Notes: a model not told the origin generated them from the letters alone. Positions 17,361 through 26,488 are shown, counted from the first letter of the stretch. The stretch: DNA of 64,000 nt from Hymenobacter sp. 15J16-1T3B (GCF_020711235.1 NZ_JAJFAV010000021.1:36022-100021); one strand, 5' to 3'. Numbers and translations: made by a program.

Positions 17361-18120
17361 AGACGAAGCCCCCGCGGCCCAGCGCCTCACCCAGCTGCTC
17401 GGCCAGCACCCCGACGTGCAGGTGGAAGTCCGGCTGGCCAGCGTGGAAGAAGCCGTGGCCTGGTTTGCCTCGCACCCCGCCCCCGACCTCATCTTCGCCG
17501 ACATCCAGCTGGCCGACGGGCTGAGCTTTGAAATCTTCGACGCGGTGGCCGTGCGCAGCCCCATCGTCTTCACCACCAGCTACGACGAGTACGCCCTGCA
17601 GGCCTTCTCGCTGCACAGCGTGGATTACCTGCTCAAGCCCATCAACGCCGGGCAACTGGGCCGGGCCCTGGGCAAGTACCAGTTTTGGCAGCAGCAGGAA
17701 CCCGCCCGCCAGCAGCAGCTCAGCAACGCCCAGCTCCTGCAGATGCAGCAGTTGCTCGACGCGCTGCCGCTGAGCCCGCCGCGCTACCGGCAGCGCTTCC
17801 TCGTCAGCACCGGCGAGCAGTTGCTCCCGGTGCCGGTCGGCGAGGTAGCCTACTTCTTCACCGCCCACGAGCTGGTGTACCTGGTACGCCGCGACGGCCG
17901 CCGCTTTCCCGTCGACTACAAGCTGGACCAGTTGGAAAAGCTGCTCGACCCAGCGCAGTTTTTCCGCGTCAACCGGCAGTACTTGGCGGCCATGCCGGCG
18001 GTGGAGAAAATCTACACCTACCTCGGCGGCAAGCTCAAGCTGGAACTGCTGCCCGCCGCCGGCGAGGAGGTGCTCGTCAGCCGCGAGCGGGCCCCGGCCC
18101 TGAAGCGCTGGCTGGAATAG
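17341..18120 (+). CDS. LytTR-family response regulator
   Basis: 259 residues. The receiver domain (1-120) has Asp54 in DLIFADIQLADG as phosphorylation site and Lys in VDYLLKPI. The LytTR DNA-binding domain (about 150-255) includes FFRVNRQYLAAMPAVEKIYTY, written here as the characteristic FxRxxRxxL pattern. It partners with the overlapping LytS-type kinase. LytTR regulators bind tandem sites upstream of target promoters; none was located. A terminator follows. Confidence 0.94.
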   Translation: MRAVLIEDEAPAAQRLTQLLGQHPDVQVEVRLASVEEAVAWFASHPAPDLIFADIQLADGLSFEIFDAVAVRSPIVFTTSYDEYALQAFSLHSVDYLLKPINAGQLGRALGKYQFWQQQEPARQQQLSNAQLLQMQQLLDALPLSPPRYRQRFLVSTGEQLLPVPVGEVAYFFTAHELVYLVRRDGRRFPVDYKLDQLEKLLDPAQFFRVNRQYLAAMPAVEKIYTYLGGKLKLELLPAAGEEVLVSRERAPALKRWLE

Positions 18121-18166
18121 CTGCGCGCCCCGGCCTACGCCAACCGTTTTTTTCGCCGATTACTGA

Positions 18167-18194
18167 CCCCGCCGTACCTGCCGGCGGGGCTTTT
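18167..18194 (+). terminator. Terminator after the LytS/LytTR pair
   Basis: CCCCGCCG (18167-18174) pairs with CGGCGGGG (18182-18189), followed by CTTTT. It starts 47 bp after the regulator stop. Confidence 0.75.
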
Positions 18195-18387
18195 GGCGTG
18201 CTGCGGAGTTCGGCAATTTTTACCGCCAACTCTTCGCTGTCAATCAACACCTTGCCCGCACCGTCTTCGTATCGCTCAATTGGCCGCGGCCGCCGCGTTC
18301 CGGCCGGGCGGTGCGCGCGGCTTCGGCCGGCGCGGGCCACGGCTGCTTTCGGGCGGATGCGCAGTCGTCTGCTTCGGCGGCTTGTTT

Positions 18388-18395
18388 TATCTTTA
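18388..18395 (+). promoter_or_regulatory. Predicted -7 box of the heme oxygenase-phytochrome operon
   Basis: TATCTTTA matches TAnnTTTG at all but the last base and lies 24 nt before the heme oxygenase ATG at 18420. No other start signal is visible before the next four genes, so it may drive the whole cassette. Confidence 0.5.
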
Positions 18396-18419
18396 CCCTT
18401 CGCACCTGTCCCAACCGTT

Positions 18420-18983
18420 ATGTCTGTTGCCCTCACACGTCCCGTTATCCTGCAGCGTTTGCGCAGCGAAACGCACGCGTACCACGAGGCGCTGGAGCAA
18501 AACGCGTTCAACCAAGCACTGCAGGCAGGCACGCTCACGGCGGCGGTGACGGAGCAGTTTCTGGGCAAGCTGTACGGCTTTCTGCTGCCCTACGAGGCGC
18601 AGTTGCGCCACCACCGCCCCGGCCCCGAATGGCAGCCGGAGCTGCGCCAGCGCGCCCACCTGCTGCGCGCCGACCTACCCGCCGCCGACGCGCTGCCCCT
18701 CTGCTCCACCATGCCCCTGCTCGACACCTGGCCCCGGCTCCTGGGCGCCATGTACGTGCTGGAAGGCTCGACGCTGGGCGGGCAAGTTATTGCCCGGCAG
18801 TTGGCCCGGGCCGGCTTGGCCCCCCGTCGCTACTTCAGCGGGCACGCCGAGCAGACCGGGGCGCTGTGGAAAAGCTTTTGCCAGCTGCTGGGCGCCGAAG
18901 CCACCGCCGACAACGAGGCTGCCATCGTCGCCGCCGCTATTCAGACCTTTCAATTGCTACACGCGTGGATCGAGCAACGGTAG
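18420..18983 (+). CDS. Biliverdin-producing heme oxygenase (BphO type)
   Basis: 187 residues. It cleaves heme to biliverdin, iron and CO using a reductant. The N-terminal LRSETHAYHEALEQ carries the proximal heme ligand, probably His22. MYVLEGSTLGGQVIARQL (about 115-132) is the distal-helix signature with flexible glycines. The length is normal for bacterial enzymes. The bacteriophytochrome gene begins 19 bp before this stop, so product and consumer of biliverdin are coupled. Confidence 0.93.
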   Translation: MSVALTRPVILQRLRSETHAYHEALEQNAFNQALQAGTLTAAVTEQFLGKLYGFLLPYEAQLRHHRPGPEWQPELRQRAHLLRADLPAADALPLCSTMPLLDTWPRLLGAMYVLEGSTLGGQVIARQLARAGLAPRRYFSGHAEQTGALWKSFCQLLGAEATADNEAAIVAAAIQTFQLLHAWIEQR

Positions 18984-21280
18984 TCACGACGGACGAAACC
19001 CTGATCAATGCCCCGGTCACGCTGACCACCTGCGACCGGGAACCGATTCATATTCCGGGCTCGATTCAGCCCTACGGCTTCCTTCTGTGCCTGGAGGAGG
19101 GCAGCCGGCGCGTGGTGCACGCCTCGGCCAATGCCGCGGAGCACATCGGCATCGACGCCACGGCGCTGCTGGGCGCGGGCCTGGAGCGCCTGCTGGACCC
19201 AACGGCCCTGGCCGAGGTGGAGCGTGCCCTGGAGGTGGCCGCGGAGGAGCCCAAGCTGCTGACCGTGCCCCTGCTGACCGGCGCGGGACGCCCGGCCTAC
19301 CGCGTGGTGCTTCACCGCCACGACGGGCTGCTGTGGCTGGAGTTTGAGCCCGTGGCTGCGGGCGAAGCCAACGTGCTGGACCTGGCCACCCTCAACCAGA
19401 CCCTGGGCCAGATGCTGACCGCCGGCTCGGTGCTGGAATTCTGCCAGTTTGCCGTGGACCAAGTGCGCGACCTGACGGGCTTCGACCGGGTGCTCATGTA
19501 CCGCTTCGCCGAGGACGCCAGCGGCGAGGTGGTGGCCGAGGCCAAACGCGAGGACCTGGAGCCGTTTTTTGGCCTGCACTACCCCGCCACCGACATTCCG
19601 CAGCAGGCGCGGGCCATGTACCTCAAAAACTGGCTGCGCTTCATTGCCGACGTGGACTACCAGCCGGCCCCGCTGGTGCCGGTGCTCCACCCCGAGCACC
19701 AGCGCCCGCCCGACATGACGCACGCGGTGCTGCGCAGCGTGTCGCCCATTCACCTGCAGTACCTGCGCAACATGGGCGTGGCGGCCACCATGACGATTTC
19801 CATTATCCAGGAAAACCGCCTGTGGGGCCTCATCACCTGCCACCACCTCACTCCGCGGCTGCTGCGCTACGAGCTGCGCGAGCTGTGCCTCTTCATCGGC
19901 AAGACGTTTTCGGCCCTGCTCAAGACCAAGCAGCAGCAGGACGAGTTTGCCTACCAGCTGCACATCCGCGAAACCCAGGCCCAGCTGTTTGAGCAAGTGG
20001 GGCGCCACGCCAACTTCCTCGAGGGCCTGTACCAGCGCAAGCCCACCGTCACCGACGTGTTTGATTGCGGCGGGGCGGCCATTTGCTTCGAGGGCAACAT
20101 CATCACGCTGGGGACCACGCCCACCAAGGCGCAGATTGCCGAGCTGACCCAGTGGCTGCAGCAGCACGCCCCGCAGGACGTGTTTTACACCAACTCCTAC
20201 GTGCAGCACAACCCCGCCGGCCTCGCCATTCGCGGCACGGCCAGCGGCATTTTAGCGGTGTCGCTCTCGCAGGAGTCCGGCGACTACCTGATCTGGTTCC
20301 GGCCGGAGGTGATTCAGACGGTAACCTGGGCCGGGCGCGAGCAAAAGGCCGAGCGGATGGAAAACGGGCTGCTGCACCTCTCGCCGCGCCAGTCTTTCGA
20401 AGCCTGGAAGCAAACCGTGGACAGCACCGCCGTGGCGTGGCGGCCCATGGAAATCAAGGCGGCCGAGGAAATCCGCCTGCACCTCTCCGACGTGCGCCTG
20501 AAAATCTTCAACGAGCTGCAGGCCCGCGCCGCCTCGCTGAGCAAGCTCAACTCGGAGCTGGAGCGCAGCAACGACGAGCTGGATTCCTTTGCCTACGTGG
20601 CCTCGCACGACTTGAAGGAGCCGCTGCGCGGCATTCACAACTACTCCATCTTCCTGCTCGAAGACTACGCCGACAAGCTCGACGCCGAGGGCACGCAGAA
20701 GCTGGAAACGCTGGTGCGCCTGAGCCGGCGCATGGAGGCCCTGATCGAGTCGCTGCTGCAGCTCTCGCGCGTGGGCCGGCAGGAGTTGGTGGTAGCCCCG
20801 ACCGACCTGAATGCGGTGCTCGAAGACGTGCTCGACGTGCTGCAGCTCAGCTACCAGCGTATTGCTCAGCTGGTAACGGTGCACGGGCCGCTGCCCACGC
20901 TGCGCTGCGACGCGGTGCGGCTGCGCGAGGTCTTCGCGAACTTGCTCACCAACGCGCTCAAATACAACGACAAACCCACGCCGCACGTAGAAGTGGGATT
21001 GGCCCCGGCCGGGGTGCGCGGTCCGCGCGGCACCGGCCAACCCGACGATTATTACGTGTTCTACGTGCGCGACAACGGCATCGGCATCGACGCCCGCCAC
21101 CACGAAACCGTCTTTAAGATCTTCAAGCGCCTGCACGCGCAGGACAAGTACGGCGGCGGCACGGGCGCCGGCCTGCCCATTGCCCGCAAGATGGTGGAAC
21201 GCCACGAGGGGGAATTGTGGTTAGAGTCGGAGCCTGGTCAGGGCACAACGTTTTTCTTCTCTCTTTCAAAGCACTTGTAA
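18965..21280 (+). CDS. Bacteriophytochrome sensor histidine kinase (PAS-GAF-PHY-HK)
   Basis: 771 residues from a GTG overlapping the heme oxygenase gene. No ATG exists before the chromophore region, and this start keeps Cys23 (TCDREPIHIPGSIQPYG), the biliverdin attachment site of bacterial phytochromes. The GAF domain has PATDIP (207-212; usual PASDIP, key Asp210), SPIHLQYLRNMGV and CHH near 293. The PHY tongue has PRQSF. A HisKA domain (ASHDLKEPLRG, His near 547) and an ATPase domain (NLLTNALKYN, DNGIGID) follow. It is a red/far-red sensor that phosphorylates a receiver protein, most likely the next gene product. Confidence 0.96.
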   Translation: MDRATVVTTDETLINAPVTLTTCDREPIHIPGSIQPYGFLLCLEEGSRRVVHASANAAEHIGIDATALLGAGLERLLDPTALAEVERALEVAAEEPKLLTVPLLTGAGRPAYRVVLHRHDGLLWLEFEPVAAGEANVLDLATLNQTLGQMLTAGSVLEFCQFAVDQVRDLTGFDRVLMYRFAEDASGEVVAEAKREDLEPFFGLHYPATDIPQQARAMYLKNWLRFIADVDYQPAPLVPVLHPEHQRPPDMTHAVLRSVSPIHLQYLRNMGVAATMTISIIQENRLWGLITCHHLTPRLLRYELRELCLFIGKTFSALLKTKQQQDEFAYQLHIRETQAQLFEQVGRHANFLEGLYQRKPTVTDVFDCGGAAICFEGNIITLGTTPTKAQIAELTQWLQQHAPQDVFYTNSYVQHNPAGLAIRGTASGILAVSLSQESGDYLIWFRPEVIQTVTWAGREQKAERMENGLLHLSPRQSFEAWKQTVDSTAVAWRPMEIKAAEEIRLHLSDVRLKIFNELQARAASLSKLNSELERSNDELDSFAYVASHDLKEPLRGIHNYSIFLLEDYADKLDAEGTQKLETLVRLSRRMEALIESLLQLSRVGRQELVVAPTDLNAVLEDVLDVLQLSYQRIAQLVTVHGPLPTLRCDAVRLREVFANLLTNALKYNDKPTPHVEVGLAPAGVRGPRGTGQPDDYYVFYVRDNGIGIDARHHETVFKIFKRLHAQDKYGGGTGAGLPIARKMVERHEGELWLESEPGQGTTFFFSLSKHL

Positions 21281-21727
21281 GTGATACCCTCCGCTCACAA
21301 ACCCATCCTGGTGGTAGAAGACAGCGTGGAAGACTTTACGGCCCTGGGCCGGGCCTTCCGCAAACACGCGCTGCCCAACCCCGTGCTGCGCTGCGAAGAC
21401 GGCGACCAGGCCCTGGAATACCTGCAGGGCTACGGCAAGCACGCCGGCTGGCCCGCCCAGCTGCCCGCCTTCGTGCTGCTCGACCTGAACCTGCCCGGCA
21501 CCGACGGGCGCGCCGTGCTCAGCAAGGTCAAGCAAGACCCGCACCTGCAGTCCATCCCGGTTATCATTTTCAGCACCTCCACCAACTCGCGCGACATCGA
21601 GGAGTGCTACCGGCTCGGCGCCAACAGCTACCTGACCAAGCCCATCGAGTTTTCGGCCCTGGAGGAGAAAACCGCCACGCTGGTCCGTTACTGGCTCGCC
21701 ACCTCCGAGCTGCCCCCCGTAAGCTAG
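21281..21727 (+). CDS. Single-domain response regulator (Rcp1-like)
   Basis: 148 residues, receiver domain only: acidic pocket VVEDSVED, phosphoacceptor Asp68 in LLDLNLPGTDG, and Lys in NSYLTKPIEF. There is no output domain. The GTG start abuts the phytochrome stop codon with no gap, so translation is coupled. Such Rcp1-like receivers are the standard partners of phytochrome kinases and relay phosphate onward. Confidence 0.93.
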   Translation: MIPSAHKPILVVEDSVEDFTALGRAFRKHALPNPVLRCEDGDQALEYLQGYGKHAGWPAQLPAFVLLDLNLPGTDGRAVLSKVKQDPHLQSIPVIIFSTSTNSRDIEECYRLGANSYLTKPIEFSALEEKTATLVRYWLATSELPPVS

Positions 21728-21743
21728 CCCCCGCCCGTTCTGC

Positions 21744-22871
21744 GTGAAGAAAATCCTCCTTGTCGACGACAACGAGCACGACCGGATGCTGTACCGCCGC
21801 CTGCTGCGCAAGCAGGCTGAGCACCAGGAATTTCAGGTATTCGAAGCTGACTCGGGCGAAATGGCCCGCGTGCAGTTTGCCGCGCACCGCCCCGACTGCG
21901 TCCTGCTCGATTACAACCTGCCAGACACCGACGGCCTGGAGCTGCTGCTCGACCTGAAGCAGCTGGCCCCGGACGATTCGCTGTGCGTGGTGATGATAAC
22001 CGGCGGCGGCAGCGAAGCCCTGGCCGTGAAGGCCCTCAACAACGGCGCGCTCGACTACTTGGTGAAGCAGCACTTCGACCACGAACTGCTGTTCAAGACG
22101 GTGATGCACGCCATCGAGAAAAACGAGTGGCGGCAGCGCGTGGCCGAGCACCACCAGCAACTGCAGGCCGTCAACCAGCAGCTGGCCCGTACCAACCGCG
22201 ACCTGGACAACTTCGTGTACGCCGCCTCGCACGACTTGCGCCAGCCGGTCAATAACCTGCGCGGCCTTTTCGACGAGCTGCGCCGCAGCGCCTCTTTCGA
22301 CGACCCCGACCAAGCCGTTATCCTCGGCATGGTCGACGCCTCGCTCGACGCGCTGTCGACCACCATCACCGACCTGGCCGCGGTGGTGCAAATGGCCCGC
22401 CCCGAAGGCGAGCAAACCACCGAGCCCGTGGCCCTGGCCGACCTCACCGCCGACGTGCTGCAAACCCTGCACCCGCAGCTGCAGGCCGTGCAGGCCGACG
22501 TGGAGACGGACTTCGAGGAGCTGCCGGAGCTGGAATACGTGCGCAGCAACCTGCGCACCATCCTGCTGAACCTGCTCAGCAACGCCGTCAAATACCGCCA
22601 CCCCGACCGCGCCCCGCGCGTGGCCCTGCGCACCACCGTGCGGGCCAACCAGCCGGTGCTGGAGGTACAGGACAACGGCCTGGGCATGGACCTGGAGCGC
22701 CACGGCCCGGAGCTGTTTCAGCTGTTTCGCCGCTTTCACCCCCACGCGGGCGAGGGCACAGGCGTAGGGCTGTTTCTGGTGAACCGGCTGGTGCAGGCCC
22801 ACGGCGGCCGCATCGAGGTGGAATCGGAAGAGGGCCAAGGCACCACGTTCCGGGTGCACCTGCGGGGGTAG
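21744..22871 (+). CDS. Receiver-histidine kinase hybrid protein
   Basis: 375 residues from a GTG start 16 bp after the previous gene. An N-terminal receiver (Asp56 in LLDYNLPDTDG) is followed by a HisKA domain (FVYAASHDLRQPVNNL, His163) and a HATPase domain (NLLSNAVKYRHP, DNGLGMD, EGTGVGLFLV). There are no membrane segments. Having the receiver first suggests that it takes phosphate from the phytochrome relay and controls its own kinase module. It is the last gene of the light-sensing cassette. Confidence 0.92.
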   Translation: MKKILLVDDNEHDRMLYRRLLRKQAEHQEFQVFEADSGEMARVQFAAHRPDCVLLDYNLPDTDGLELLLDLKQLAPDDSLCVVMITGGGSEALAVKALNNGALDYLVKQHFDHELLFKTVMHAIEKNEWRQRVAEHHQQLQAVNQQLARTNRDLDNFVYAASHDLRQPVNNLRGLFDELRRSASFDDPDQAVILGMVDASLDALSTTITDLAAVVQMARPEGEQTTEPVALADLTADVLQTLHPQLQAVQADVETDFEELPELEYVRSNLRTILLNLLSNAVKYRHPDRAPRVALRTTVRANQPVLEVQDNGLGMDLERHGPELFQLFRRFHPHAGEGTGVGLFLVNRLVQAHGGRIEVESEEGQGTTFRVHLRG

Positions 22872-22892
22872 GTTCCCGCCGGGCCGCCAGCC

Positions 22893-23294
22893 TTACTGCA
22901 GGGCCCAGTGGCGGGCGGCAATCAGCTCGGTAAAGCGCCGTAGGGCAATCGGCAGTGTGGGCATTACTTGGTTCATAGAATCGTGAATCAGCCGCTGGCT
23001 AAGCGGCGTGACGGCCTCCACCACGGCCATGCGCTTGATCCCGCACTCCACAAACGAGGACATCAGCACGGAAGCCGCCCACTCCAGGTCGGCCGCCGGT
23101 ACGTGGCCGAGCAGCCTGTCGTCGGCCACCCAGGCCCCGACGCGGTGCTCCCGCGCCAGTTGCAGGGCTTCATTGAGCGCGGCGCGGCGTTGTTCGCTAC
23201 TGGCGTGGCCCAGCCATTCGGCTTCCAGGGCGCGTCGTTCACCCGCCTGCAGCAGGTACAGGCGCAAAAAAGGGTAATTGGCAAGTAGGTGCAT
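22893..23294 (-). CDS. Small STAS/SpoIIAA-like protein, function unknown
   Basis: 133 residues, no signal peptide. The pattern of an early aromatic strand, a helix of Glu/Arg/Ala, then VGAWVADDRLLGHVPAADLEW followed by another strand (KRMAVVEAV) suggests a STAS/SpoIIAA-like fold. It resembles the divergent protein at 23532-23975 in motif order (WxxD-R, then P-x-x-L-x-W). Both may be regulatory or scaffold proteins. It converges on the phytochrome operon with a 21-bp gap. The fold assignment is by eye. Confidence 0.65.
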   Translation of the reverse strand: MHLLANYPFLRLYLLQAGERRALEAEWLGHASSEQRRAALNEALQLAREHRVGAWVADDRLLGHVPAADLEWAASVLMSSFVECGIKRMAVVEAVTPLSQRLIHDSMNQVMPTLPIALRRFTELIAARHWALQ

Positions 23295-23518
23295 GGCAGT
23301 GGAAAGAGCAGCAACGGGCGTATCCTCTTCGTCCTACTTGCCGCCAGGGCACCGCAGGCCAGGGTAGATACCCCGGCAAGATAGACAGCACGCGCTAGCT
23401 CGGCCGTAACGAGCTCGGTTAGTGTCCAAGCCGTCCGGAGTGAGCCGACGGGCATTTGCAGCTGCCTCGACCCTCGTACCCTCCCTGCAATTCGTGCAAA
23501 TTAACAGGGCTTTATTTC

Positions 23519-23525
23519 TACCTTG
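23519..23525 (+). promoter_or_regulatory. Possible -7 box for the 147-residue STAS-like protein
   Basis: TACCTTG resembles TAnnTTTG with one T missing and ends 6 nt before the ATG at 23532. The preceding 237-bp region between the two divergent genes shows no other clear signal apart from a weak AGCTCG/CGAGCT inverted repeat near 23396-23414. Confidence 0.35.
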
Positions 23526-23531
23526 TGATAT

Positions 23532-23975
23532 ATGGAGCACAGCCAGCTATTCACTGAAACGACTACGTTTTACGCGGTTGAGTATTCGGCACACCCGCCC
23601 CTGCTGCGCGGGCGCGATACCCGCCCGCTGAGCGCCGAAGAAATTACCGAAACCTGTGAATTGCTGCTGGCTACGGCGCAGCGCTATGAGTGCTCCTATT
23701 GGCTGCTGGATGGCCGCTCTCACCAAGGCGAGCAGCCGCGGGAGCTGCACGATTGGATGCGCGAAGAGTATTTCCCTCGGGTGCGCCGCGAACTGGCCAA
23801 GCCCCCCTGCATTGCGTTCCTGGTGCCGCCGTTCGTCTGGGCTGGGCTGGTGGCCCAGGGCTACGAGCAGCCGCTGAACGACTTTTCCCACGGGGTCCAT
23901 ATGGGCTGGTTCACCGACGAGGCGCCCGCGCTGGCCTGGCTAGATCGGCGCCGGGCCTTGCAGGAACACCGGTAA
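23532..23975 (+). CDS. Small STAS/SpoIIAA-like protein, function unknown
   Basis: 147 residues, cytoplasmic by appearance. After an N-terminal strand region it has CSYWLLDGRSHQ, PRELHDWM and PPCIAFLVPP, and it ends MGWFTDEAPALAWLDRR, a layout shared with the divergently encoded 133-residue neighbour. The F-x-D-E-x-x-A-x-x-WL ending is typical of small STAS-like proteins in this group. Paralogy with the neighbour is inferred from motif order, not from an alignment score. Confidence 0.7.
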   Translation: MEHSQLFTETTTFYAVEYSAHPPLLRGRDTRPLSAEEITETCELLLATAQRYECSYWLLDGRSHQGEQPRELHDWMREEYFPRVRRELAKPPCIAFLVPPFVWAGLVAQGYEQPLNDFSHGVHMGWFTDEAPALAWLDRRRALQEHR

Positions 23976-24061
23976 TGGACAAGCGGCGGCTGACAGCCCT
24001 CCCCGGCTGGCCCCTGACAACCCAACGCCAGCCCGACCCAATACGAAGTGTAGCCGGTGCG

Positions 24062-24997
24062 CTACAGCAGCTGCCCGATGCCGAACAGCAGCACGAACAG
24101 CAGGGTGCTCATGGCCATCTGCTTGAGCAGCGGGTCCAGGCGCATCGACTCCTGCCGCTGCCACACCTGCACGCCGTTGAAGACGAGTAGCGGGGCCGCG
24201 CCTAGGAACAGCCATTGCCAGGGCGAATGGTAATTCTGCACCACGTACGTCACGGCCGCGCCCAGGCCCAGCAACAGCAGCAGCCAGTGGTAGAGGCGGG
24301 CGCGGCGCGGGCCCAGGCGCACCGGCACGGTGATTTTGCCGGCCAGCTCGTCGGAGCGCATGTCGCGGATGTTGTTCACGTTCAGCACCGCGGCCGAAAA
24401 GCAGCCCAGGCTCACGGCCGGCAGCAGCACGTCGTAGGGCAGGGTGCGCGTCTGCAGAAAGTAGCTGCCGCACACGCCCACCAAGCCGAAGAAGAGAAAC
24501 ACCGACACGTCGCCGAGGCCGGCGTAGCCGTAGGGCCGGGCGCCGGCGGTGTAGTTGACGGCGGCCCAGATGGCGGCCAGTCCCAGCAGCAGAAAGCCCA
24601 TAAACAGCCACAGCCCGCCCGAGCCCAGCGCAGCCCACAGCAGCCCCAAGCCGGCCACGAGCGACGCGGCCCCGAACACCACCATACCCTGCTTCATCTG
24701 CTGGGGGCTGATGGCCCCGCTCTGCACGGCCCGCTGCGGCCCCTCGCGGTGCACGCTGTCGGCCCCGTTCTGCGAGTCGCCGTAGTCGTTGGCCAGGTTG
24801 CTGAGCACCTGCAGCAGCACCGTGGTCAGGGCGGCCAGGCCGAGGACCAGGCCGTTGAACTCGTGGCGGCTGGCGGCCAGAAAGCCGCCCATCAGGATGC
24901 TGGCCAGCGCCAACGGCAGCGTGCGCGGCCGAAACGCCGACACCCAGGCCCCGACGAGGCTGGGTTTCTGCGGGGTTAGTTCGGGAGAAGTAGTCAA
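24062..24997 (-). CDS. menA: 1,4-dihydroxy-2-naphthoate polyprenyltransferase
   Basis: About 311 residues, eight or nine hydrophobic segments. The first Asp-rich motif NLANDYGDSQNGAD and the second region NNIRDMRSDELAGKITVPVRLG are characteristic of MenA within the UbiA superfamily. It attaches the polyprenyl chain to DHNA in menaquinone synthesis, the main respiratory quinone of Bacteroidota. The TTG at 24997 gives MTTSPELTPQKPSL just ahead of the first membrane segment. A longer TTG start at 25084 adds an Arg/Pro-rich piece atypical for the family. Confidence 0.92.
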   Translation of the reverse strand: MTTSPELTPQKPSLVGAWVSAFRPRTLPLALASILMGGFLAASRHEFNGLVLGLAALTTVLLQVLSNLANDYGDSQNGADSVHREGPQRAVQSGAISPQQMKQGMVVFGAASLVAGLGLLWAALGSGGLWLFMGFLLLGLAAIWAAVNYTAGARPYGYAGLGDVSVFLFFGLVGVCGSYFLQTRTLPYDVLLPAVSLGCFSAAVLNVNNIRDMRSDELAGKITVPVRLGPRRARLYHWLLLLLGLGAAVTYVVQNYHSPWQWLFLGAAPLLVFNGVQVWQRQESMRLDPLLKQMAMSTLLFVLLFGIGQLL

Positions 24998-25140
24998 AGC
25001 AAAACGCAATCTATCGGCCTGAGCACCACCAAGGGGCCACTGCGGCAGCAGCAGGCGCCCGGGCGGCGCAACCGGCCGCGACAAGGTTCTTGGCGGTGCT
25101 CAGGATGAGGCCACCTGGTCGGGCACGGCGGCGGGCCGTG

Positions 25141-25734
25141 TTATTTCATGATGGCGGCCACCAGCTCGTCGCTCATGGGCTTCACTTTCGATTTGTAAAA
25201 GCCCACCACCTGGCCTTGCTCGTTGATGAGGTACTTGCAGAAGTTCCAATCGGGCTTTTCGTCGGTCACGCCGTTTTGCGCCTTGTTGCCCAAAAACTGG
25301 TAGAGCGGGGCCGTATCGGCGCCCTGCACCGAGACTTTCTCGAAGAGCGGAAAGCTCACGCCGTAGTTTTTCTCGCAAAAAGCGGCAATCTGCTGGTTGG
25401 TGCCCGGCTCCTGCCCGCCGAAGTTGTTGGCCGGAAAGCCCAGCACCGTCACCCGGTCGCCGTGCTTGCGGTAGAGCTCCTCCAGCTCCTTGTACTGCGG
25501 GGTGTAGCCGCACTCCGAAGCGGTGTTGACGATGAGCAGTTTTTTGCCGGCAAACTGGCTCAGCTTGACGGGCTTGCCGGTAATATCGTTGACGGTAAAG
25601 TCGTAGACGGAGCCGCGGGCGGCGGGGGCGGAAGCGGTGGTTTGGGGCATAGCGGGGTCGTTAGGGCCGGAGGCCGAGCGCGCACCGCAAGCGGCCAGCG
25701 CCGCGGCCGCGGCGTAGAGAAAAAGGGCTTTCAT
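25141..25734 (-). CDS. Glutathione peroxidase-family lipoprotein
   Basis: 197 residues. MKALFLYAAAAALAAC is a lipoprotein signal with Cys16 as anchor. The peroxidase domain has the catalytic Cys75 in NTASECGYTP, then FPANNFGGQEPG and KPDWNFCKYLI, which supply the Gln and Trp of the active site. It is a cysteine-type enzyme that probably reduces peroxides with thioredoxin and not glutathione, in the periplasm. The short C-terminal helix suits a monomeric enzyme. A TACCTTG-like box lies about 30 nt upstream. Confidence 0.92.
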   Translation of the reverse strand: MKALFLYAAAAALAACGARSASGPNDPAMPQTTASAPAARGSVYDFTVNDITGKPVKLSQFAGKKLLIVNTASECGYTPQYKELEELYRKHGDRVTVLGFPANNFGGQEPGTNQQIAAFCEKNYGVSFPLFEKVSVQGADTAPLYQFLGNKAQNGVTDEKPDWNFCKYLINEQGQVVGFYKSKVKPMSDELVAAIMK

Positions 25735-25820
25735 GACTAACGGTGGTGAGAACGTGGAGCAAGGTAGCCGCAGGCAAGCAGCTAACCCGGAGCAAGTACG
25801 GTTTGTTGGCCGCGGGGGTC

Positions 25821-26402
25821 TTAGCTGCGGCTCGGCGTGAGCCACTTTTCGACGTTCGAGGGCCGCCAGGCCTGCATCAGCGCCAGCAGCCCGCCGATGT
25901 TGTCGGCTACCAGCAGCTGCCCGCGGTTTTCGGCGCGCAGCAGGCCCTGCGCGGTCATGTGGTCGAGCAGAGTGATGAGCGCGTCGTAGAAGCCGGCTAC
26001 GTTGAGCAGGCCCACCGGCTTGCGGTGCAGGCCCAGCTGGCCCCAGGTCAGCACCTCAAACAGCTCTTCCAGGGTGCCGAAGCCGCCGGGCATGGCAATG
26101 AAGCCCTCGGCCAGCTCGGCCATGCGCAGCTTGCGCTGGTGCATGTTGTCCACGACTTCCAGCGAAGTCAGCCCCAGGTGCGCCACTTCCTTGTCTTTCA
26201 GAAAACCGGGAATCACGCCGATGGCCTGGCCGCCGGCGTTCATGGTGGCATCGGCCACGGCGCCCATCAGGCCCACGTTGCCGCCGCCATACACCAGGGT
26301 AATGCCCAGCCGGGCCAGCGTCTCTCCTACCTGCGTGGCGTGCTGGCGGTATCGTTCGTCGGTGCCGGCGCTGGAGCCACAGTACACTGCAATTGATTTC
26401 AT
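25821..26402 (-). CDS. LOG-family nucleoside 5'-monophosphate phosphoribohydrolase
   Basis: 193 residues. The Rossmann-like domain has VYGGGNVGLMG and the family signature PGGFGTLEELFEV, corresponding to PGGxGTxxE. LOG proteins release the base from nucleoside 5'-monophosphates; in plants this activates cytokinins, while in bacteria the role is usually nucleotide housekeeping. The length is standard. The ATG start gives MKSIAVYCGSS, as expected. It is 86 bp from the argS stop, in the same direction. Confidence 0.92.
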   Translation of the reverse strand: MKSIAVYCGSSAGTDERYRQHATQVGETLARLGITLVYGGGNVGLMGAVADATMNAGGQAIGVIPGFLKDKEVAHLGLTSLEVVDNMHQRKLRMAELAEGFIAMPGGFGTLEELFEVLTWGQLGLHRKPVGLLNVAGFYDALITLLDHMTAQGLLRAENRGQLLVADNIGGLLALMQAWRPSNVEKWLTPSRS

Positions 26403-26488
26403 CTGGATTCGGGTAAGGCCCGGCGGCAGGCCAGCCTCGCAAAGTGGTTAAAAAGCAGAACGCGCCGAAGCGCGTTCTGGAAAGGCCG

